Positions 39,427-42,238 of a stretch of 42,238 nt of DNA are shown here, piece by piece; position 1 is the first letter of the stretch; each line of letters starts with the position of its first letter. The stretch spans positions 1 through 42,238 of IMG/VR virus record IMGVR_UViG_3300044622_000236; one strand, given 5' to 3'. The notes below the pieces were generated by a model. The model did not search any database. It saw only the letters and a list, made by a program, of their open reading frames with translations, and was not told the origin of the DNA. The translations under genes and the position numbers were made by a program. Source of the stretch: a virus.

Positions 39427-40062
39427 ATGGCTTACCCCACTGTTGATGCCCCTTACGGACTTAAGCCGGTCAACTTGGTTGGCGGCCTTCCGTTTGCGGG
39501 TGCTACTCGACAGATCGCGATTGGGAACAACTACGGCACTGCCATGTATAACGGCGATGTCGTGCAGTTGAACTCGTCGGGAAATGTCATCATCACGACC
39601 CTTCAGAATCAGGCCACCAACTCGGTTGCCGGTGTGATCGGCGTGTTCCTCGGCTGTTCCTACACGAACCCGGCCACGAAGCAGAAGCTCTTCTCGCAGT
39701 ACTACCCCGGTAGTGTTGCGGCTGACGACATCACGGCGTATGTCTCGGATGATCCGAACGCGCTGTACCGTGTCGTCAACGTGACCAGCAACGTGGCGGA
39801 TAGTTCGACGGGCGGTCTTCTCCCGGCGTTCATCAGCCGTGCCAACTCGTTTGGCACCAATGCGGAGCTCGTTCTCAACACGGGTTCCTCGACGACTGGC
39901 AACAGCCGTATGGGCGTCTTTATCAACAACGTTGCGACTTCGCTGCCGCTTCGCGTGATTGATATCGTCCCCGATTCGGTTAACACCAGCGGCAACTTTG
40001 TTGAGTTCATCGTGAAGTTCAACGCGACTTACCACGCGTACAACAACACGGTCGGCACCTAA
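39427..40062 (+). CDS. Head decoration-type structural protein
   Basis: 211 aa and beta-rich. It begins with DAPYGLKPVNLVGG and has the layout (YGTAMYNGDVVQLN, GVIGVFLGCSYTNP) seen in many phage virion proteins next to the major capsid protein, often annotated as capsid or decoration proteins. Few charged residues and many Asn/Ser/Thr/Val fit an exposed beta-sandwich. TTAGGAG precedes the ATG. It is 16 nt before the major capsid gene. Confidence 0.65.
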   Translation: MAYPTVDAPYGLKPVNLVGGLPFAGATRQIAIGNNYGTAMYNGDVVQLNSSGNVIITTLQNQATNSVAGVIGVFLGCSYTNPATKQKLFSQYYPGSVAADDITAYVSDDPNALYRVVNVTSNVADSSTGGLLPAFISRANSFGTNAELVLNTGSSTTGNSRMGVFINNVATSLPLRVIDIVPDSVNTSGNFVEFIVKFNATYHAYNNTVGT

Positions 40063-40078
40063 TAGGGAGTTCTAAGAA

Positions 40079-40987
40079 ATGGCTATTTCACGCGCACAAC
40101 TTCTTAAGGAGCTGCTGCCCGGCCTGAACGCCCTGTTCGGTCTGGAGTACAAGCAGTATGGTGAGGAGCACAAGGAGATCTACGAGACTGAGACCTCCGA
40201 GCGTTCCTTTGAAGAAGAGACGAAGCTGAGCGGGTTCTCCGCTGCCCCGGTCAAGCCCGAGGGTCAGGCCATTGCGTACGATAATGCGCAGGAAGCTTGG
40301 ACGGCTCGTTACAACCACGAGACGATTGCTCTCGGCTTCTCCATCACGGAAGAGGCTGTTGAGGACAATCTGTACGACTCGCTCAGCAAGCGCTACACCA
40401 AGGGCCTTGCCCGCGCTATGGCGTACACGAAGCAGGTCAAGGCTGCTTCGGTCCTGAACAACGCTTTTGCTGCCGGTGTGACCGGTGGTGACGGCGTGTC
40501 GCTCTGCAATGCGAACCATCCGCTCGTTTCGGGCGGCGTCAACAGCAACCGTCTGACCGCTTCGGACCTCAACGAGACTTCGCTTGAGGCTGCAGTGATC
40601 CAGATCGCTGGTTGGACTGACGAACGTGGTCTGCTCATTGCGGCGAAGCCGCGTAAGCTCATCGTGCCCCCGTCCTTGATGTTCGTCGCCAAGCGTCTTC
40701 TTGACACGGAGCTCCGTGTTTCGACCGCTGATAACGACATCAACGCCCTCAAGGCGATGGGCTCGATCCCGGAAGGCTATACGGTCAACCACTACTTGAC
40801 CGACACGAACGGCTGGTTCCTCCGAACCGATGTTCCGAATGGCCTGAAGCACTTCGTCCGTTCGCCGCTGGCGAATTCCATGGATGGTGATTTCGACACG
40901 GGGAACGTCCGTTACAAGAGCCGCGAGCGTTACAGCTTCGGCTGGAGTGACCCGCTCGGCATCTTCGGTTCGCCGGGTTCGTCCTGA
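40079..40987 (+). CDS. Major capsid protein (HK97-type, Mu gpT-like)
   Basis: 302 aa. Features match HK97-fold coat proteins of this type: an N-terminal arm (SRAQLLKELLPGLNALF), an E-loop region rich in Glu/Thr (ETSERSFEEETKLSGF), the spine helix (SLSKRYTKGLARAMAYTKQ), NANHPLVSGG, and P-domain strands with KPRKLIVPPSLMF and a C-terminal RYSFGWSDPLGIFGSPG. Strong placement after the scaffold and before a UUCG terminator supports high expression. GGGAG precedes the ATG. Confidence 0.9.
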   Translation: MAISRAQLLKELLPGLNALFGLEYKQYGEEHKEIYETETSERSFEEETKLSGFSAAPVKPEGQAIAYDNAQEAWTARYNHETIALGFSITEEAVEDNLYDSLSKRYTKGLARAMAYTKQVKAASVLNNAFAAGVTGGDGVSLCNANHPLVSGGVNSNRLTASDLNETSLEAAVIQIAGWTDERGLLIAAKPRKLIVPPSLMFVAKRLLDTELRVSTADNDINALKAMGSIPEGYTVNHYLTDTNGWFLRTDVPNGLKHFVRSPLANSMDGDFDTGNVRYKSRERYSFGWSDPLGIFGSPGSS

Positions 40988-41013
40988 TAAATCAGTAACT
41001 TACGCTGATTGGG

Positions 41014-41040
41014 AGGGGGGCTTCGGCCCCCCTTCTTTTT
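41014..41040 (+). terminator. Intrinsic terminator with UUCG loop after the capsid gene
   Basis: An 8-bp stem (AGGGGGGC / GCCCCCCT, 41014-41033) closed by a TTCG tetraloop and followed by TTCTTTTT. Just before it, AATCAG/CTGATT at about 40990-41010 can form a second small stem. Confidence 0.9.
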
Positions 41041-41100
41041 GTCTTGACCTTTTGAAACCCTCTATGTAGGCTTACCTGTAACTAAGTTACGGAGCCGCAG

Positions 41101-41700
41101 ATGGACACTTCAACCCTGCCTAAGTCTCGCGCCGAAGCCAAGGCTAAGGGGGCTAAGCATTACTTCACTGGAGAGCCGTGTAAGCACGGCCATGTCGCCC
41201 CCCGCAAGACGAAGGGGGCCTGCACTGAATGCTTAAGGATTGACTGGGGGAAAAAGAACGCAGCCCGTGCTGAATACTTTAGGCAATACAACCAAAGAGC
41301 GTCTGTCAAAGACCGTAAAAATGATTGGTATGTCGCCAACCGAGATAAGGTAATTCAGGTTGCTGCTACACGCCCTGCGGCAGTTATGCGGGAGTATAGG
41401 AATGCTTGGAAGCGTAATAACGTCTTGCAGGTCCGTGCCGACACCAAAGCCCGGCGGCGCAGACACCGCATAGCGACCCCCAAGTGGCTTACCCGCAGAC
41501 AAAAGAGCGAGATTCGGCAGCTTTACCAGATCGCCATGACGATGACCAAGACCACCGGGGAGCAGTACGTTGTGGATCACATCGTCCCCCTACGCTCTGA
41601 ATTTGTATGCGGTCTCCACGTCCCTTGGAACCTGCGGGTCATCACCCGCGAGGAAAACCTCGCCAAGTCAAATCAGCTTGTTGACACCCTTTCTGATTGA
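41101..41700 (+). CDS. HNH endonuclease (homing-type)
   Basis: 199 aa with an N-terminal zinc-binding segment (TGEPCKHGHVAPRKTKGACT, Cys27/His29/Cys41/Cys44), a long basic helical middle, and a C-terminal HNH core: VVDHIVPL with D159 and H160, then NLRVITREENLAKSN. It fits free-standing phage homing endonucleases, which cleave an allele lacking the gene. It sits alone between a terminator and a promoter, interrupting the head-gene order, which supports later insertion. A 13-bp palindrome, GTAACTAAGTTAC, lies 10 nt upstream at 41078-41090 and may be part of its control or of the insertion site. Confidence 0.85.
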   Translation: MDTSTLPKSRAEAKAKGAKHYFTGEPCKHGHVAPRKTKGACTECLRIDWGKKNAARAEYFRQYNQRASVKDRKNDWYVANRDKVIQVAATRPAAVMREYRNAWKRNNVLQVRADTKARRRRHRIATPKWLTRRQKSEIRQLYQIAMTMTKTTGEQYVVDHIVPLRSEFVCGLHVPWNLRVITREENLAKSNQLVDTLSD

Positions 41701-41709
41701 GCGTATACA
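41681..41709 (+). promoter_or_regulatory. Strong sigma70 promoter within the 3' end of the HNH gene
   Basis: TTGACA at 41681-41686, 17-nt spacer, and TATACA at 41704-41709. Start near 41716. It would restart transcription for the structural genes after the HNH insertion and the upstream terminator. Confidence 0.8.
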
Positions 41710-41728
41710 GAACCTTCGGGAAAAATTC

Positions 41729-41771
41729 GCTTATCAGACAGCCCCGACTGACGACATGCAGACTGATAAGC
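41729..41771 (+). promoter_or_regulatory. Long 5'-leader stem-loop before the 133-aa gene
   Basis: GCTTATCAG at 41729-41737 pairs perfectly with CTGATAAGC at 41763-41771 (9 bp, 25-nt loop). It lies 13 nt after the predicted transcription start, so it may stabilise the late mRNA or control translation. Confidence 0.65.
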
Positions 41772-41804
41772 ACCGTTATTACTCGCATGTGAGGAGATAT
41801 ATAC

Positions 41805-42206
41805 ATGGCTAATACCACGTTCTCGGGGCCGGTCCGTTCACAGAACGGCTTCCAGTCCATCAGCATCAACAGCACCTCGGGTGCCGTGACCGTCAACTCG
41901 TCCTTCGGGACTGATGTGATCCTTGGCACCCAGTCGCTCTCGGGCGCTGGCGCGGTTGACATCACCAACGCGTTCACCTCGCTCACCACGTCCGGTGTGT
42001 CGCAGGCTCTGACGCTTGCTAACGGCGAGGTTGGCGAACTCAAGTACATCGTCCACGCGGTTGACGGTGGTTCGGCGGTGCTCACCCCGACCACGAAGAT
42101 CGGCTTCAGCACGGTTACGTTTGCTGCGGTTGGCGACAGCGTGACCCTGATCTACACCTCGGCTGGCTGGGCGATCCTCGCGTCGTACAACGTTACCATC
42201 GCCTAA
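41805..42206 (+). CDS. Small virion structural protein (133 aa)
   Basis: 133 aa, beta-rich and almost free of charge. It begins MANTTFSGPVRSQNGFQSI, a start I recognise from many aquatic phage structural genes, and is rich in Ser/Thr/Ala/Val with TFAAVGDSVTLIY near the C-terminus. A surface or decoration role is plausible. GAGGAG precedes the ATG, and a strong promoter and stem-loop leader precede that. Confidence 0.65.
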   Translation: MANTTFSGPVRSQNGFQSISINSTSGAVTVNSSFGTDVILGTQSLSGAGAVDITNAFTSLTTSGVSQALTLANGEVGELKYIVHAVDGGSAVLTPTTKIGFSTVTFAAVGDSVTLIYTSAGWAILASYNVTIA

Positions 42207-42218
42207 TAGGAGCCTCAC

Positions 42219-42238
42219 ATGGCTATGCAAACAGACGT
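42219..42238 (+). CDS. Start of a further late gene (cut at right edge)
   Basis: ATG at 42219 preceded by TAGGAGCC; reads MAMQTD before the edge. Too short to identify, but the ribosome-binding site and 12-nt gap to the previous stop support a real start. Confidence 0.6.

Noticed and set aside
1-42238. Prophage integration (att sites, integrase)
   Set aside because: No integrase, excisionase or flanking host gene could be seen in the window.

Overview
This window looks like part of the genome of a tailed, double-stranded DNA phage, most likely an uncultured short-tailed (podovirus-like) member of Caudoviricetes. The evidence is a canonical head-packaging block (small and large terminase, very long portal, GroES-like chaperonin, scaffold, decoration-type protein, HK97-type major capsid protein), very large internal-virion-type proteins, and a replication block built on a family A DNA polymerase. 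Shine-Dalgarno sites (AGGAG) and near-perfect sigma70 promoters point to a proteobacterial host; the protein types resemble those of aquatic phages. No integrase, lysis gene, tRNA or RNA polymerase is visible. Genes are cut at both edges, so the genome is larger than the window.

Layout. (1) 1-12,395, plus strand: late virion genes, namely a truncated structural protein, an 865-aa repeat-rich protein, a GNAT acetyltransferase, a Gln-rich protein, a 527-aa protein and a giant 2,022-aa polyvalent-type protein. (2) 30,609-12,392, minus strand: the early/middle cluster. It starts with two small proteins, then a cassette of an unknown protein, a MoxR-like AAA+ ATPase, a VWA/HExxH protein and another unknown protein. 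A run of tiny, often overlapping genes follows (25.6-22.0 kb), including an HTH-DUF3310 protein and a VRR-NUC nuclease. Then come DNA polymerase A, a Cas4-like nuclease, an HNH-like protein, an SNF2-type helicase, a putative ssDNA-binding protein, an HTH protein and an AEP primase-helicase. (3) 30.6-32.8 kb: a regulatory hub. It holds about 0.9 kb of non-coding, partly AT-rich, repeat-rich DNA (candidate origin), one isolated minus-strand gene with its own promoter and terminator, and the divergent switch to the late genes. (4) 32,822-42,238, plus strand: packaging, head and further structural genes, interrupted by an HNH endonuclease gene.

The most unusual signal is regulatory. A 15-bp perfect palindrome, CCTGACANTGTCAGG, occurs seven times between 24.5 and 32.5 kb and was not found elsewhere in the window; three degenerate copies lie in the same interval. 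Three copies lie in the 5' leaders of minus-strand transcripts driven by strong sigma70 promoters (two are near-identical copies of a TTGACA-N17-TATAAT promoter). Two more copies sit at identical spacing behind plus-strand TGnTATAAA boxes within non-coding DNA. This looks like a phage-wide operator network whose DNA-binding protein is unknown. A second observation is a 45-residue ungapped module shared by the capsid scaffold and the early HTH-DUF3310 protein, which links head assembly to an early DNA-binding-type protein.

Starts were chosen by ribosome-binding site, overlap with the upstream gene and domain position; several differ from the longest possible reading frame. All function names come from visible motifs and recalled family resemblance; no database search was possible.
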